64,000 bases of DNA from Chryseosolibacter histidinae. Its GTDB lineage: Bacteria > Bacteroidota > Bacteroidia > Cytophagales > Cyclobacteriaceae. A program made the position numbers and the translations under genes. This document shows, one piece after another, positions 26,101-38,600 of the stretch. The first letter of the stretch is position 1; each line of letters begins with the position of its first letter. The notes below the pieces were generated by a model. It worked only from the letters and a program-made list of their open reading frames with translations. It was not told the DNA's origin and searched no databases. The stretch covers positions 248,001 through 312,000 of the forward strand of contig NZ_JAHESF010000001.1 of the NCBI RefSeq assembly GCF_018598225.1. The letters are read 5' to 3'.

Positions 26101-29100
26101 AGGAACGTTGTATTCGACACGATGTTCAATTATCAGAACATGGACATGCCGGCAGTACCCGGTTGTGGATTTTCAGTGCAGCCGTATTTTTTCGATCCGG
26201 GCATTTCCAAATTCGATCTTTCACTGGAGGTGTTTGATAACAGCGACCGCCCGCAATTTGCATTCGAATATTCAACCCATCTTTTTCAGAGCGCTACCAT
26301 CGACAGGCTGGTCGGCCATTTCACTAACCTGGTGCTTGACGTGCTGAACGACCCTTCACAAAGGTTGTGTGATCTGTCGCTGCTGAAGGCGCATGATCAT
26401 CAAAAGTTAATATTCACATTCAATGCCACAGAACGGAGTTATCCGTTGCATAAAACAGTGCACCAGTTGTTCGAGGAGCAGGCCAGGTCTGCTCCGGACA
26501 GGATAGCCATTGAATTCGGGGATGACAGGATCACGTACGGGCAACTGAACGCGCAGGCAAACGACCTGGCGGTGCACCTCCGCGAGCAGGGCTTGCTGCC
26601 CAACGGCATTGCTGCCATTCTGCTCAGGCGGTCTCCGAAACTGGTGATCAGCTTGCTGGCGGTGCTGAAGGCGGGAGGCTGCTATTTGCCGGTCGACCCT
26701 GATCTGCCCGCCGAGCGCATTGACTTTCTCATTGCCGACAGCCGTTGCCAATTGATCATCGCCGGTAAAAATTTTCAGGGCGCACTTTCTCCCATGTTCG
26801 ATATCCCGGTAGTTGATACCGATGTGCAGCCCCTGGCATCACAGGGATTCTCGCTGGCCAGTACCACCAATGCCAGCGACCTGGCATACATCATTTATAC
26901 TTCTGGTACTACCGGATCGCCCAAAGGTGTTATGATCGGGCATCGCTCACTGACCAATTATAGCTGCTGGGCGGCGGAGCACTACTGCAAGGGTGAGCAG
27001 GTTGCTTTTCCCTTGTTCACGTCCATCTCTTTTGACCTGACCGTTACCTCGATCTTCACGCCGCTCATTACGGGCAACAGGATCGTGATCTATGAAGAGT
27101 CGGAACGGAACCTTGCACTGGCGGATGTTATCTCCGATAATAAGTGTGATGTGATCAAACTGACACCGTCACATCTCCGGCTGCTCGCAGAAGGACAATG
27201 GCCATTCTCTGAGATAAGGGTTAAACGATTTATCGTTGGTGGCGAGCAATTGGAGACCAGCCTTGCCCGGAAGATCTTCGATGCGTTTCAGGGCAAGGTG
27301 GAAATATATAATGAATACGGACCTACCGAGGCAACGGTAGGGTGTATGATCCACCGGTTCGATCCTGAGGAAGAACGGATCGCTGTGCCCATCGGCGTGC
27401 CGGCCGCCAACACCCGGATCTATGTGCTGGATAAATTCCTGAAGCCGGTTCCGGAAGGCGTCAGCGGTGAGCTTTATATTGCAGGAGATGGATTGGCGAA
27501 GGGATACCTGAATCAGGAGTCGCTCACCAACGCCAGGTTCGTTCCTGACCCTTTCGTACAGGAACAAAAGATGTATAAGACCGGCGATCTTGCCAGGATA
27601 CTTCCGGAAGGATACATCGAATTTATCGGGCGTGCCGACCTGCAGGTAAAGATCAATGGACATCGCATCGAGCTTCAGGAGATCGAGCGTCACCTTGTGG
27701 GCTATCCGGGAATTACCACGGCCCTGGTGACCGTCAACGTAAATAAAAAAGGCGAGAAGAATTTATACGCCTACTATCAGCGTACAGAGCCTGTCGACGA
27801 GACCGTCATTCAGCACTACCTCACGAGGCGCCTGCCGTATTATATGATTCCCCTGCGCTTTACACACATCGCTGAGATCCCCCTTACGCAGAACGGAAAG
27901 ATCGCTTATGACCTTTTACCAGCACCTGCGGAGCGGGTGGCCGAAACCACAAGGCATGATGATACAATGGAAGCATTGATGGTGAAGATCTGGGGAGATG
28001 TGTTGGGCGAAGAACGGATCTCGCGTAGTGACAATTTCTTTGAGCTCGGCGGAGATTCTATCAAGGCGGTGCAGGTTGTCTCGCGGCTGGCCGATCATCA
28101 GATACACCTGCCTGTAAAAGATATTCTCACGTATCAAAGCATCGGGCAGATCCTGCTTCATGCACGCGTGGCGCATGTAAGCAAGCACTATACGCAAGGA
28201 TTGGTGGAAGGAGCGCGGGCGCTGACACCGATTGAAACCTGGTTTGCCTGCCAGCCATTCAATAAACCAGGTTACTACAACCAATCCATCCTGCTTACAC
28301 TGAACAGAAAAACAGACCCACGGCTTTTGAACGAAGCGTTTAAATACCTCGTGAGGCAGCATGACGGGTTGAGGATGAATTATGACTCTGACCGCAGGGT
28401 AGTATTCTTCAACCCGCAGCACCTGAACGGGTTCACCGTTGAAGAGTACCATGCCGGCTCCGGTGGAAGCATTGACAGTGTGACAGAAGCCTGCGAGAAA
28501 GTCAAAAGCGGTTTTGATCTGGCCTCCGGCACGCTGCTGAAGGCTGCGTTGATCCGGCGGCAAGACGCCCATGATCTGTTGCTGATCACCGCGCACCACC
28601 TGGTGGTGGATGGCGTTTCCTGGAGGATCCTGCTGGAAGACCTGCATTTCTTTTATCATTCACTTGAAAAAGGAGAGACCGTGGGTAATCTGAGAAAAAC
28701 GGCATCGTTGATCGACTGGCAGCGGGCTCTTTCCGCGCTTGCCGCTGACCGGAACCTGGATGCGGAGACGGATTACTGGCAGGAGGTTGAGCAGGTGCCA
28801 TTTACCATTCCGTGTGATCATGAGACTACTGATTGGACCGAAATGTATTCCGATACATTGTCGGTGACTACCACACGCGAGCATACAGCCTCCCTGTTGC
28901 GTCAGAAGGGGAAGCAGCATCAATCAGACGTACCGGTACTGCTGACCGCGGCCCTGGCCCAAACGCTGAAGCGCTGGACGGGATCAAGCCATCTTGTGAT
29001 CGAAATGGAGAACCACGGACGCCACCTTGAAGACACAGACGTTTCCAGAACGGTGGGTTGGTTCACTGCCCTGTATCCTGTAGCCATTCGGTTGCCAGAG

Positions 29101-29559
29101 GGGCCTGTTGATGACCAGCTAAGATCCGTCAGGGAACAGCTGCACGCCATTCCGAACCATGGACTGGGTTATGGCTTGCGTAAATACCCGCCGGTAAGAC
29201 ACCTGCCTTCGCGGATCGCCGAAGTGAGATTGAACTACCTTGGCCAGTTCGGTCGCGAGCTGCACAATGAGCTTTTTTCGATCAGTGATATTCCGCATGG
29301 ACGGGAAAGCGATCCCGCCAATGTTATGACCGCAAAACTCGAGATCAACGCCATGGTTATTAGAGAGCACCTGAACCTGAGCATCAAGTATAACCGGCGT
29401 GCCCATAACGCCACAACCATCCGGTGGTTTGCCGCCGCGTTTTCCGACTGCCTGGCCGGTATTCTGGTGAGCAAAGATAAAAGTGATGACGCCCTTGTTG
29501 CATCAGATTTTGATGCTGTAGGCCTTGACGAAAAAACGTTCAATGCATTGTTCAGCTGA
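23131..29559 (+). CDS. NRPS initiation protein: FAAL-PCP-C-A(Asn)-PCP-E
   Basis: The 2142-residue protein starts with a MycA-like fatty acyl-AMP ligase (about 1-560; FSSGSTGAPKGVV, SWMPLTHDMGLIGFHLNP, RAKDIFFVNGQNYYPHDIE) and a PCP (Ser612 in FFEIGGNSLKA). A condensation domain follows (HHIIADG, His790-His791), then an adenylation domain (YTSGTTGSPKG at 1256), a second PCP (Ser1643, GGDSIKAV) and an epimerisation domain (HHLVVDG 1822-1828; RTVGWFTALYP). The specificity residues read D-L-T-K-I-G-E-V-G-K, one change from the known Asn code DLTKLGEVGK. The product would be a fatty acyl-D-Asn thioester, passed to the next protein, whose first C domain is of the type that accepts D-residues. The fatty acid length is not readable. 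Confidence 0.95.
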   Translation: MQPANLIEALEAVRYSHAGITFLKEGNREEFLPYDTLYHRALNALSYLQQKGISPKDEVVFQIDDLSTFLVLFWGCVLGNMIPVPLATGRTDDHVQKLFNVWPVLDNAYLVAQADALQKLGEFASRRGYGTTYAAIVDRVIDVEAVLASTSQGNIHPVKEDDIAFIQFSSGSTGAPKGVVLTHKNLLTNMTAISRAAGYSATDSMISWMPLTHDMGLIGFHLNPLLCGMNQYLIPTSLFVRRPALWLDKASEYGISILCSPNFGYKYLLKHCATADEYSWDLSRVRILYNGAEPVSDTLCHEFMQRFGQYGLRSSAMCPVYGLAEASLAVTISGIEDEVISVHLDRNQLMVGGKVSENASRDQSVSFVNVGKPIDHCQVRITDENNAEVGDDTIGHIQIKGNNVTSGYYNNEAETDNAIGRDGWLRTGDLGFFRHNTLYVTGRAKDIFFVNGQNYYPHDIERIAETIEGVELNKVVVAGFFNAATGRDEIVAFVFHRASLETFVPIANALRSVVNLRAGLEIDRVVPVKDIPRTTSGKLQRFKLLEQYREGYFKDAIEALEPMLTGEPDAKAFDRGDKLSSTEERLLAIWKEVLKTDTVTLTDRFFEIGGNSLKAAEAGMMVQRQLGVDLPFEVLYTNQTIAALAKEIDARESVMQKPVPVIEKAAHYALSSAQRRLYYLWAADKSSTGYNIPVAFRISGVVDARRLEQAIRAVIRRHDSLRTTFRAGAEPRFIVHDSTRFFLETQPCTQSDLHVQLKALVQPFDLGGPLFRARLLTISPAEHVLFFDFHHIIADGLSIGYFLDELLQCYAGKTLPEQRVQYKDYTAWERSEVTKQSQALKRYWQHYLHGLPVLEMPLDFTRPAVWSTEGGKVAFNLDKQITERLRRLAETHQCTFQVLLLAVYHVLLSKYTAQEDIVIGIPVSGRRHADLLRVQGMFVNNLAIRTPARADQTFTEYMKAVKQNVIAALDHQDLAFEDIVPLVQTARDVSRNVVFDTMFNYQNMDMPAVPGCGFSVQPYFFDPGISKFDLSLEVFDNSDRPQFAFEYSTHLFQSATIDRLVGHFTNLVLDVLNDPSQRLCDLSLLKAHDHQKLIFTFNATERSYPLHKTVHQLFEEQARSAPDRIAIEFGDDRITYGQLNAQANDLAVHLREQGLLPNGIAAILLRRSPKLVISLLAVLKAGGCYLPVDPDLPAERIDFLIADSRCQLIIAGKNFQGALSPMFDIPVVDTDVQPLASQGFSLASTTNASDLAYIIYTSGTTGSPKGVMIGHRSLTNYSCWAAEHYCKGEQVAFPLFTSISFDLTVTSIFTPLITGNRIVIYEESERNLALADVISDNKCDVIKLTPSHLRLLAEGQWPFSEIRVKRFIVGGEQLETSLARKIFDAFQGKVEIYNEYGPTEATVGCMIHRFDPEEERIAVPIGVPAANTRIYVLDKFLKPVPEGVSGELYIAGDGLAKGYLNQESLTNARFVPDPFVQEQKMYKTGDLARILPEGYIEFIGRADLQVKINGHRIELQEIERHLVGYPGITTALVTVNVNKKGEKNLYAYYQRTEPVDETVIQHYLTRRLPYYMIPLRFTHIAEIPLTQNGKIAYDLLPAPAERVAETTRHDDTMEALMVKIWGDVLGEERISRSDNFFELGGDSIKAVQVVSRLADHQIHLPVKDILTYQSIGQILLHARVAHVSKHYTQGLVEGARALTPIETWFACQPFNKPGYYNQSILLTLNRKTDPRLLNEAFKYLVRQHDGLRMNYDSDRRVVFFNPQHLNGFTVEEYHAGSGGSIDSVTEACEKVKSGFDLASGTLLKAALIRRQDAHDLLLITAHHLVVDGVSWRILLEDLHFFYHSLEKGETVGNLRKTASLIDWQRALSALAADRNLDAETDYWQEVEQVPFTIPCDHETTDWTEMYSDTLSVTTTREHTASLLRQKGKQHQSDVPVLLTAALAQTLKRWTGSSHLVIEMENHGRHLEDTDVSRTVGWFTALYPVAIRLPEGPVDDQLRSVREQLHAIPNHGLGYGLRKYPPVRHLPSRIAEVRLNYLGQFGRELHNELFSISDIPHGRESDPANVMTAKLEINAMVIREHLNLSIKYNRRAHNATTIRWFAAAFSDCLAGILVSKDKSDDALVASDFDAVGLDEKTFNALFS

Positions 29560-29636
29560 ATTTCCTTTGTCCAGTCATACCGTTGCAGCGCGTTCTTTTC
29601 AGCAGGCCGCGTATTGATCCTTACAGATTCCGCATC

Positions 29637-32600
29637 ATGAACACCAAGATAGACAAATCCAACGTTGAAGACATTGTTGAGCTCAACATGGCGCAACAAG
29701 GTATGTTGTTCCATTACCTGCGGGAGTCGGAGCAGAGCCTGTATAATGTTCAGTTGTCTTTTCAGATCGAAGGGCAGCTGGATGTAAACAAGCTCAGAAG
29801 CGCTTTCAGCAACGTTCAGGCGCGGCATGAGGCGTTGCGGTCTGTTTTCAGGTGGGAGGAAGCCAATACGCCACTTCAGATCATACTTAAATCACATCCT
29901 CTTGACTTCACTTTTGAGGATTTTTCACAACGATACGCTGTCAGTGAAATATCCGGGCAGGTTGCCGCTTATTTGTTGAATGACCGCAATAGTAGATTTG
30001 ATCTTACCCGCCTTCCCCTCAGGGCGGGGTTGATCAGAATTTCAGCTGCCACCCATGTCCTTTTCATCACGCATCACCACATCCTGTATGATGGTTGGAG
30101 CACCGCCATCTTTTTGAAGGAGCTTTTTCAATACTACGGCCATGTGAATGGCAACATCGTGCAGGGATTCAATGGTAAGATCAAGTATGGTGACCTGCTT
30201 CGCCAGCTTCACAAGGCCATTGATCCGGTAAAAGCATCGGACTACTGGAAGCATTATCTGAGTGGCCACGAGATCGCTCCGCTGGTTTCAGGTACGGTAC
30301 GCACGTCAGCGAAAAAAAGAGAAGTTAAAAAGCTCGGGATTTGTGATCCCACCGATGCCATAGAAACATGGGCCCGGCAACACCGGGTGAGCAAGGTCTC
30401 GGTCATTTATGCGGCTTATGGTTTATTGCTTCAAAAATACCTGGATACACCGGATGTGGTATTTGGAACGGTGGTATCCAGTCGTGATATGTCAGTGCCT
30501 GGTATCGACAAGGTTATGGGCAACTTTATCAATACCATTCCCCTGCGCCTTACCGGGGATGAACGGTCGCTGAAGGAAATTGTCAAGGAAGTGAACAGGG
30601 ATCTTGCAGCGCGCAGCGAGTTCAGCAACGTATCGTACCATGAGATCAAACAAATGCTGGGGCTGAAGCCTGCCGAAGACCTGTTTGATTCGGTGGTGAT
30701 CGTAGAAAATTATCCCATCGATGAAAATGTGCTCGGGGCCAACGACGAATTCCAGGTCTCATTGAAGTCTGTGCATGAGAACACCGGCATTCCGCTGACG
30801 ATCACCGTATTCTTCAATCAGGGGGTAAAGGTGGAGTTTGCGTACCGGGATGGAGATGTGGCTGATGATTTTGTGAAAGCATTCGCCGGCCATTTTTTCG
30901 CCATCATTGCAACGATCATCAACAACGGAGAAAGTACAGCGGCCTCGTTGGATATTTTGTCGGAAACGGAAAAAGACCAGCTGCTGACAGGGTTCAACGA
31001 TACCGTTCTTGAATACGCAAAAGAAAAGACCATCGTTGAGCTGTTCCAGTCTCAGGCGCGGCGCTCATCTGCCGACGTTGCATTATCATTCAACGGTCAG
31101 TCACTTACCTATAGGGAACTGAATGGAAAAGCTAATTCCCTGGCCGCAGCCCTGCGCAACAAAGGTGTTAAGCCTAACCAGGTGGTTGGGTTGTATACGA
31201 ACCGATCGCTCGAGCTGTACATCGGCATGCTGGCCGTGCTCAAGTCGGGCGGATGTTACCTGCCGTTGGATCCCTCATACCCAAAAGACCGCCTTGCGTA
31301 TATGCTGGCCGATAGCGGCGCCCGGGTATTGCTGACGACGCGTGACCTCAGCGTGGCAGACATAGACCCGGGAAGCATGCTCACGGTCATTACAGTGGAT
31401 TCCGGAGCACTGGGGCAGGCTGCCGATCTCCCGATCGTCAACGACGCCGAAGACCTTGCTTACCTGATCTACACATCGGGCTCAACGGGCAAACCTAAAG
31501 GTGTGATGCTGCCACACAGGGCGGTACACAATTATATCGAATCCATGATGCGCCACCTGCCTGCTGGCGGCACGATGGTTTCAGTCACCACCTTCTCGTT
31601 CGATATTTTTGTTACGGAGTCGCTGTTGGCACTGACACAGGGCATGCGGGTGGTGATAGCAGATGAAGCATGCCAGAAAGATGCCGCCTTGCTGCTGGCA
31701 TTGATCGAAAGAGAAAAGGTTGAGCTGATTCAGACCACCCCGTCACGGTACAAGCTGATGATTGATGATAGCGAGGGATTTGCGAAAGCGATGCGCGGCG
31801 TTCGTTATCTCCTGGTAGGCGGGGAGGCCTTTCAGGAAGACCTTTTGCGGTCACTGAAAAAGTACAGTCGTGCCAGGATCATCAACGTCTATGGTCCCAC
31901 CGAAACAACGGTGTGGTCGTCGCTGATCGATCTGACGGAAGAAGACAGGATCACGATTGGCCGGCCTTTGGGTAACACACAGCTCTACGTATTGGATCGC
32001 CACCTGCACCTGCAACCCAGGGGCGCGGCCGGAGAGTTATACATAAGTGGTGATGGACTCGCGCACGGGTACTGGAACAACAAAGCGCTGAGCGATCAGC
32101 GCTTTATCAGCAACCCTTTTCGACCTGGATTTAAAATGTATAAGACGGGCGACAAGGCCAGGTGGACAGACAGTGGCACCGTTGAATACCTGGGCAGGGT
32201 CGATTTCCAGGTCAAGATCAGGGGACACCGGATTGAAACAGGGGAGATCGAATCGTTGTTAAAGGAGCATCCGCAAATCAAAGACGCCGTGGTGATCGCC
32301 AAAGCGAGTGGCAATGATACGCACCTCGTGGCCTATTATGTTTGCGGAGAGGAGATCGGAAACGCAACCCTGAGATCATACCTCTCTGGCAAGCTGCCTG
32401 ATTATATGGTGCCTGCTTACTTTGTGCACCTCGCAGCCTTGCCGTTGACACCCAACCGGAAGCTTGACAGGCGTTCATTGCCCGAGCCCGCGATATCGCC
32501 GCAAGACGGACCTGTAGCACCCGCCAACGCTACAGAAGAGCGGCTTGTAAAGATCTGGTCCGAGATCCTGAAGATCGACAGCGACAGGATCAGCGTGCTT

Positions 32601-35600
32601 GCCAGCTTTTTCGAGCTTGGCGGTCATTCCCTGAAAGCGACCACGCTGGTGAACAGGATCTTCAGGGAGTTTGACGTGAGGATCTCCATCAATGAAGTAT
32701 TTACCCAGCCGGATATCAGAAGCCTGGCCACAGCCCTTCAGACGCGTATAGCCACAGGGTTTTCTCCCATACAACCAGCGGTTTCACGGGATTTTTACCC
32801 GCTCTCTGCTGAGCAGAAACGTATCTATTTCAGCTATGCTTTTGACAGGTCGTCGCTGGCCTACAACGGCATCTTCACCGTGGTGCTGGAGGGTACGCTG
32901 GACAAAGCCCTGCTCGAGGATACCTTTACCCGGCTTGTCGCCCGTCATGAAACATTGCGCACCTGTTTTGAGATCATCAACGACGTGCCGGTGCAGCGTA
33001 TACGGCCACAGGTGGAACTGGTGATGGAACATTTCCAGGCAGATGAAGAACAGGTGAGCGCCATCATGCATGGATTTGTTCGGCCCTTTGATCTGCAGAC
33101 CGCGCCACTGATGCGCACGGCGTTGATCGAAATTGCCCCGGACCGGCATGTGCTGATCGTGGATATTCATCACATTGTTTGTGATGGCATCTCGCAGGAG
33201 ATCCTGACGCGGGAGTTCATGGCGATGTACGACAATCAGGCGCTTCCAGACCTGCGGGTGCAATACAAGGACTATGCGGTATGGCAGCAGGAAGAAAAAC
33301 GCGAGCTTGTCGCAGTCCGCCAGCGGGAGTTCTGGACGAGCATGTTCGCGGATATGCCGGAGGTGCTTACGCTGCCCTATGATTTTTCCAGGCCTGTAAC
33401 TCAGGACCATCGCGGAGGAGCCATCGATTTCAGGGTGGGTGCCGCAGAGGCAAACGCGCTCAGGGCGATCGCAGCGCGGGAAGGCGCAACCTTGTTTATG
33501 GTGACCTTGGCCATTTACAATATCCTGTTAAGCCGGCTCGCAGGCAGCGACGATATCGTGGTGGGTACTGCTATTGCCGGGCGCGAGCACCCCGACCTGG
33601 AGCACGTTGTGGGAATGTTCGTGAACACGATCCCCGTCAGGAACCACCCTGCCCATCAGCACACTTTCACTGAATTTCTTTCGGCTGTAAAATCCACGAC
33701 CCTGTCATGTTTTGAACACCAGGCTTTTCCCTATGATGAGCTGCTCTCGGCTTTGAAGGTTGAGCGCCATAGTGGCCGTAATCCCTTGTTCGATATCATG
33801 TTTGCTTACCAGAGCTTTAAGGAGGCTGAACTTCAGATCCCCGGGCTTCGACTCACACCTTTTTCAGGTGAGCAAAGGCTGGCGAAGTTTGACCTTGCCC
33901 TGCTGGCTTATGAAAAAGGAGAGGAGCTGCTGTTCACGTTTGAATATGCGGTGGCGTTGTTCAATGCCGAAACCATTGCACGATGGGCGGTTTATTTTAA
34001 AAATATTGTATCGGCGATCGTTGCCGGCCCTGATAAAAAAATAGCGGACATCGGCATGCTTCCGGATGATGAAGTGCGCCGCGTGATGGATGACTTTAAC
34101 AACACAGGCACCGACTACCCGCTGAATGAAACGATCATTTCATTATTTGAAAAGCAGGTTAAAAAGACGCCCGAGAATATCGCGCTCCGTTGCGGGAACA
34201 ACATCGTAACGTACGCGGCATTGGAGCGGAAGGCAAATGCCGTTGCCACCGCAATAACCATGAAGCTTCCGGAGGGTAATGGCCATAAAGTAGGGTTACT
34301 CTTCGATTCATCGGTTGAAATGATCGCCGGTATGCTGGGTGTTCTGAAGGCAGGCTGTGCTTATGTTCCGCTGTCGCCGCAGACTCCCGGTGAGCGAAAC
34401 AGTTTCATTCTTGCCGACAGCGAAGCGGCGCTCCTGCTGACGCAACGGTCAGTATACATGCAGTATGGCGGACAAACGTTGTCGGGTGCCGGGCGGACCG
34501 TTGTCTTTGTGGAATCATGTTTGGAAGGCGAAGTAGTGGATCTTCAAAAGAGCATACGCCCTGATGACCTGATGTATGTTATTTATACTTCGGGAACCAC
34601 CGGGCAACCCAAAGGTGTGGCGATAAAACATCAGGGCATCGTCAATTTTGCGCAATGGCGCATCACCACCTATGCCTTCACGGAAAGAGATGTTACCCTG
34701 CAATTGTTCCCTTATCATTTCGATGGCTTCGGCGCCAACCTGTATCCCAGCTTGCTGACGGGTGGAACGCTGATGTTGCTGCGAGAAACGGAACGCCTGA
34801 ATGCGGAGCATATCGCGCATGTTGTGAGGTCGGAGAAGATCACGAATGCCGTTGTTACACCCCTCATTTACGACATCCTGTTACGTGAGCTGAACGGCCA
34901 GGCATGCGAATCATTGCGGCTGATCGTGCTGGCGGGTGAAAAAGCCGCGCCGGAGCTGATCGAGCGGAGCGGCCGTTTGCTGCCGGGTACCGTATGCTGC
35001 AATGAATACGGGCCTACGGAGACATCGATCGGGGCAACCTGGAATGACAATCTCTGCGCAGATAATGTTAATGTGATCGGAAAACCGATTGCCAATACCC
35101 GCATCTATATTCTTGGAAAAGGTGATGTGCTGATTCCGGTCGGCGCATGCGGGGAGCTGTGCATTGCCGGCGCGGGACTCGCGCAGGGATATATCCGGAA
35201 TGAAAGCCTGACCAGCGCGAAGTTCTGTGACCATCCTTTCATTGCCGGAGAACGCATGTACCGTACTGGTGATCTTGCCCGGTGGAGAGACGACGGCAGT
35301 ATTGTGCTCATCGGGCGCATAGACAGCCAGGTGAAGATAAGAGGCTTCCGCATTGAGCCCGGCGAGATCGAAGGGCAGCTTTCCAAATACCCGCTGATCC
35401 GCGAAGTGATTGTGAACGCAAGGGACACAGGCAATAACAAGTACCTGGTAGCCTACTACGTTGCCGATCAGGAGATAAGTTTTACAGAGCTCCGGAATTT
35501 TCTCTTAAGCAGGCTTCCAGACTACATGGTTCCGGCCTGTTTTGTTCATGTTCAAAAGATGCCGCTGACGGCCAATGGCAAGATCGATACGAAGGCGCTT

Positions 35601-38600
35601 CCCGTGCCTGTCATGAAAACGGGTGAAGCACTTCCAACCACGGGTGAAGAGCGCCTGCTGGTGGAAGTATGGGCCAGCGTGCTGGGGATGGAAAACATTG
35701 GCGTTACCGACAACTTTTTCGCTGCCGGCGGCGACTCCATCAAGTCGATCCAGATCTGCTCCAGGATGCGCAGCCTCGGCTATGATGTGGCTGTGAAGGA
35801 TATTTTTACGCATCAAACCATACAGCAGCTGGCGCCACAATTGAAAACTGTTGCGCAGTATGCCGACCAACGTCCGGTCACCGGCCCTGTACCGCTCACG
35901 CCGGTGCAGCAATGGTTCTTTGACAATCGTTTGAAGCATACGCACCACTTCAACCAGGCTGTGATGCTGCGGTTCGAAGGCGGAATAACAGAAGAAGTTG
36001 TACACGGGATCTTCGAGGAGCTGCAGCGTCACCATGATGCCCTGCGAATGGTATTTACGCAGTCTGCGGATGAGGTAGTGCAAACCAATCGTGACGTTGA
36101 TCTGCCCGTATCCCTCCAGGTGATTCACCTGCAGCAGGAAACAGGCTGGCATGAAACACTGCTGGAATATGCCGGTGCACTGCAAAGAAGCATTGACCTC
36201 GAAAACGGACCCCTGATGAAGCTCGCGCTCTTTCATCTTGCCAATGAGAGCCGTTTGCTGATCGTCATCCATCACCTCGTTATTGACGGGGTTTCGTGGC
36301 GTATATTGTTTGAAGACATCGAAAGCCTGTATGCGCAGGTGAAGGGTAATCTGCCGCTGTCTTTGCCGCCTAAAACTGACTCATTTCAGTCCTGGTCGAA
36401 AGCCTTACGGTCTTATGTGCAGGGCACTGCCTTTCAGCGCGCTTCGGCGTATTGGCATACCGTTGCAGGTGAAGCGGGCGCCGTTATCACAAGAGATTTC
36501 CCGGCAGGTCGCAACACCAGGGAAAGCGAAGCCGTCGAAACCATCAGCTTCAGCGTTGACGATACAGCCAGGCTCCTCGGGGAAGTGCATCGTCCCTTTA
36601 ACACGGGCATCACCGATATCCTGCTGACAGCGCTTATGCTTGCCTTCAGAGAAATGTATGGCAACACAAGGTTGTGGATCGAGCTGGAAGGACACGGACG
36701 GCACGACGTGGTACGTGACGTCAATATCAGCCGCACCGTCGGATGGTTTACCAGCATCTATCCAGTTTTGCTCGACGCGGGCTCCGGTGATTGGCGCGCG
36801 GCCATCAAACAGGTCAAAGAGACCTTGAGAAAAGTACCCCATGGAGGTATAGACTACCTGTTGGTGAAACACGCTGCCGGAACTAGCCTGCAGGCTTTTC
36901 CAGCACCGCAGGTCAGCTTTAATTACCTCGGCCAGTTCGATGCCGATATGAAAAATGCTGCCTATACCGTGAGCCTTGATCTTACGGGCAATAACATTTC
37001 GGACAAGGAAACAAGGTTTCACGATTGGGAAATATCGGGTATGCTCGTCGATGGCAGGCTCGCGCTTAAGATCGCTTACAGCCATGCACAATATACAACG
37101 GGAACGATGCACGCTTTCGCCGATCATTACCGGCGCCAGCTGGTCTCGCTGATCGGGTGCTGCTCCACTTACGGGGCAACAGAGCTGACGCCTTCGGACG
37201 TGACGTACAAAGACCTGCCTGCTTCCACGCTTGAAACGCTGCAGCAGCAATACCAGCTGGAAGATGTGTATCCGCTTTCTCCCATGCAGGAGGGCATCCT
37301 GTTTCATTCGCTGCTGGACGCAGATGCGGATAGCTACTTTGCCCAGATGACCTTGGTCCTGGAAGGAGATGTGGATATCGAGGCAGTAGAAAAAACCATG
37401 AACGATATTGTATCCAGGTATGCCACCCTGCGCACTGCGTTCTATTACCAGGGACAAGACCGTGCCCTGCAGCTGGTTTTGAAAGACCGGAAAGCAACAT
37501 TCCACTACCGCGATCTGCAGGAAGAATGTGCCGTAAATGGCATCGAGAGCACCATCGCGGTCTGCCAGGAAAAAGACAGGCACAACAGGTTCGACCTGCG
37601 CAACGATTGCCTTATACGGGCATCCCTGTTCTGCGTTGCACCGTCAAAATTCGTTTTGATATTGAGCCATCACCATATCATCATGGATGGCTGGTGCATG
37701 GACATTCTCCTGCGGGACTTCAGGAAGTTTTACGCTGATAACCGCATGCGCCGTGATATGCCGGTTACGCTGGCGCCCCGCTACGCCCGTTACATCGATT
37801 GGCTGGAAAGCAGGGAAGCGCAATCTTCTGTTGTGTACTGGAAAGACTACCTGCGGGATTATGAAACGCCTGCGTCCCTTCCTGCCAAAGTACGTTATCG
37901 CGAAAGCATACAACGCACAGCGTATGGGTCGCAGTTACTTGTCATCGACAGGATGAAGACCGTACAATTAGGCAAGGTATCTGCTGCCCATGGTGTGACC
38001 TTAAACACCGTGCTGCAGACGGCCTGGGGTATCCTGCTGGCAAAATACAACAACGTCACAGACTGCGTGTTCGGAGCTGTTGTTTCCGGCCGCCCTTCAG
38101 CGATAGAAGGCGTCGAGACCATGGTAGGCCTGTTCATCAATACCATTCCGGTGCGGGTAAGCTATGAGGCCGGCGACTCCATTGCAGACATGCTCAGGAA
38201 GATCCAGCACCGGGCGCTCGAAAGTGAAGCACACCATTATACGAAGCTGGCCGAGATCCAATCGCTCAGTACACCAGGCAACCGGTTGTTTGACCACATC
38301 ATAGTGGTGGAAAACTATCCGTTGTCAGAAAAGATCCTGAAAGACGCATCGGGTTCTCCGGAAGATCTGTCGATCACGGATGTACGGATCTTTGACCGGA
38401 CCAACTATGACCTGGTGGTCACGATGATCCCAGGCGAAGAGCTCCGCATCAGGATCGATTACAGCGCCACCATCTATGATCATGAGCTGATCAAAAATGT
38501 GCTCGCCCAGCTGGATCAGATCATCACACAAGTCAGTGCCGATGCAGGCGCCAAGGTGGCCGGACTTGAGATCACTACGGAAAATGAAAAGCTCAGGCTG

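Noticed and set aside
29583-29636. Upstream TTG start adding 18 residues to the large NRPS
   Set aside because: The added residues resemble nothing in NRPS starts; ATG 29637 lies just before the C domain.
36405-37583. 392-codon open frame on the - strand inside the large NRPS
   Set aside because: It overlaps the E and C domains that are intact on the + strand and has no recognisable domain; a shadow of biased codon use.
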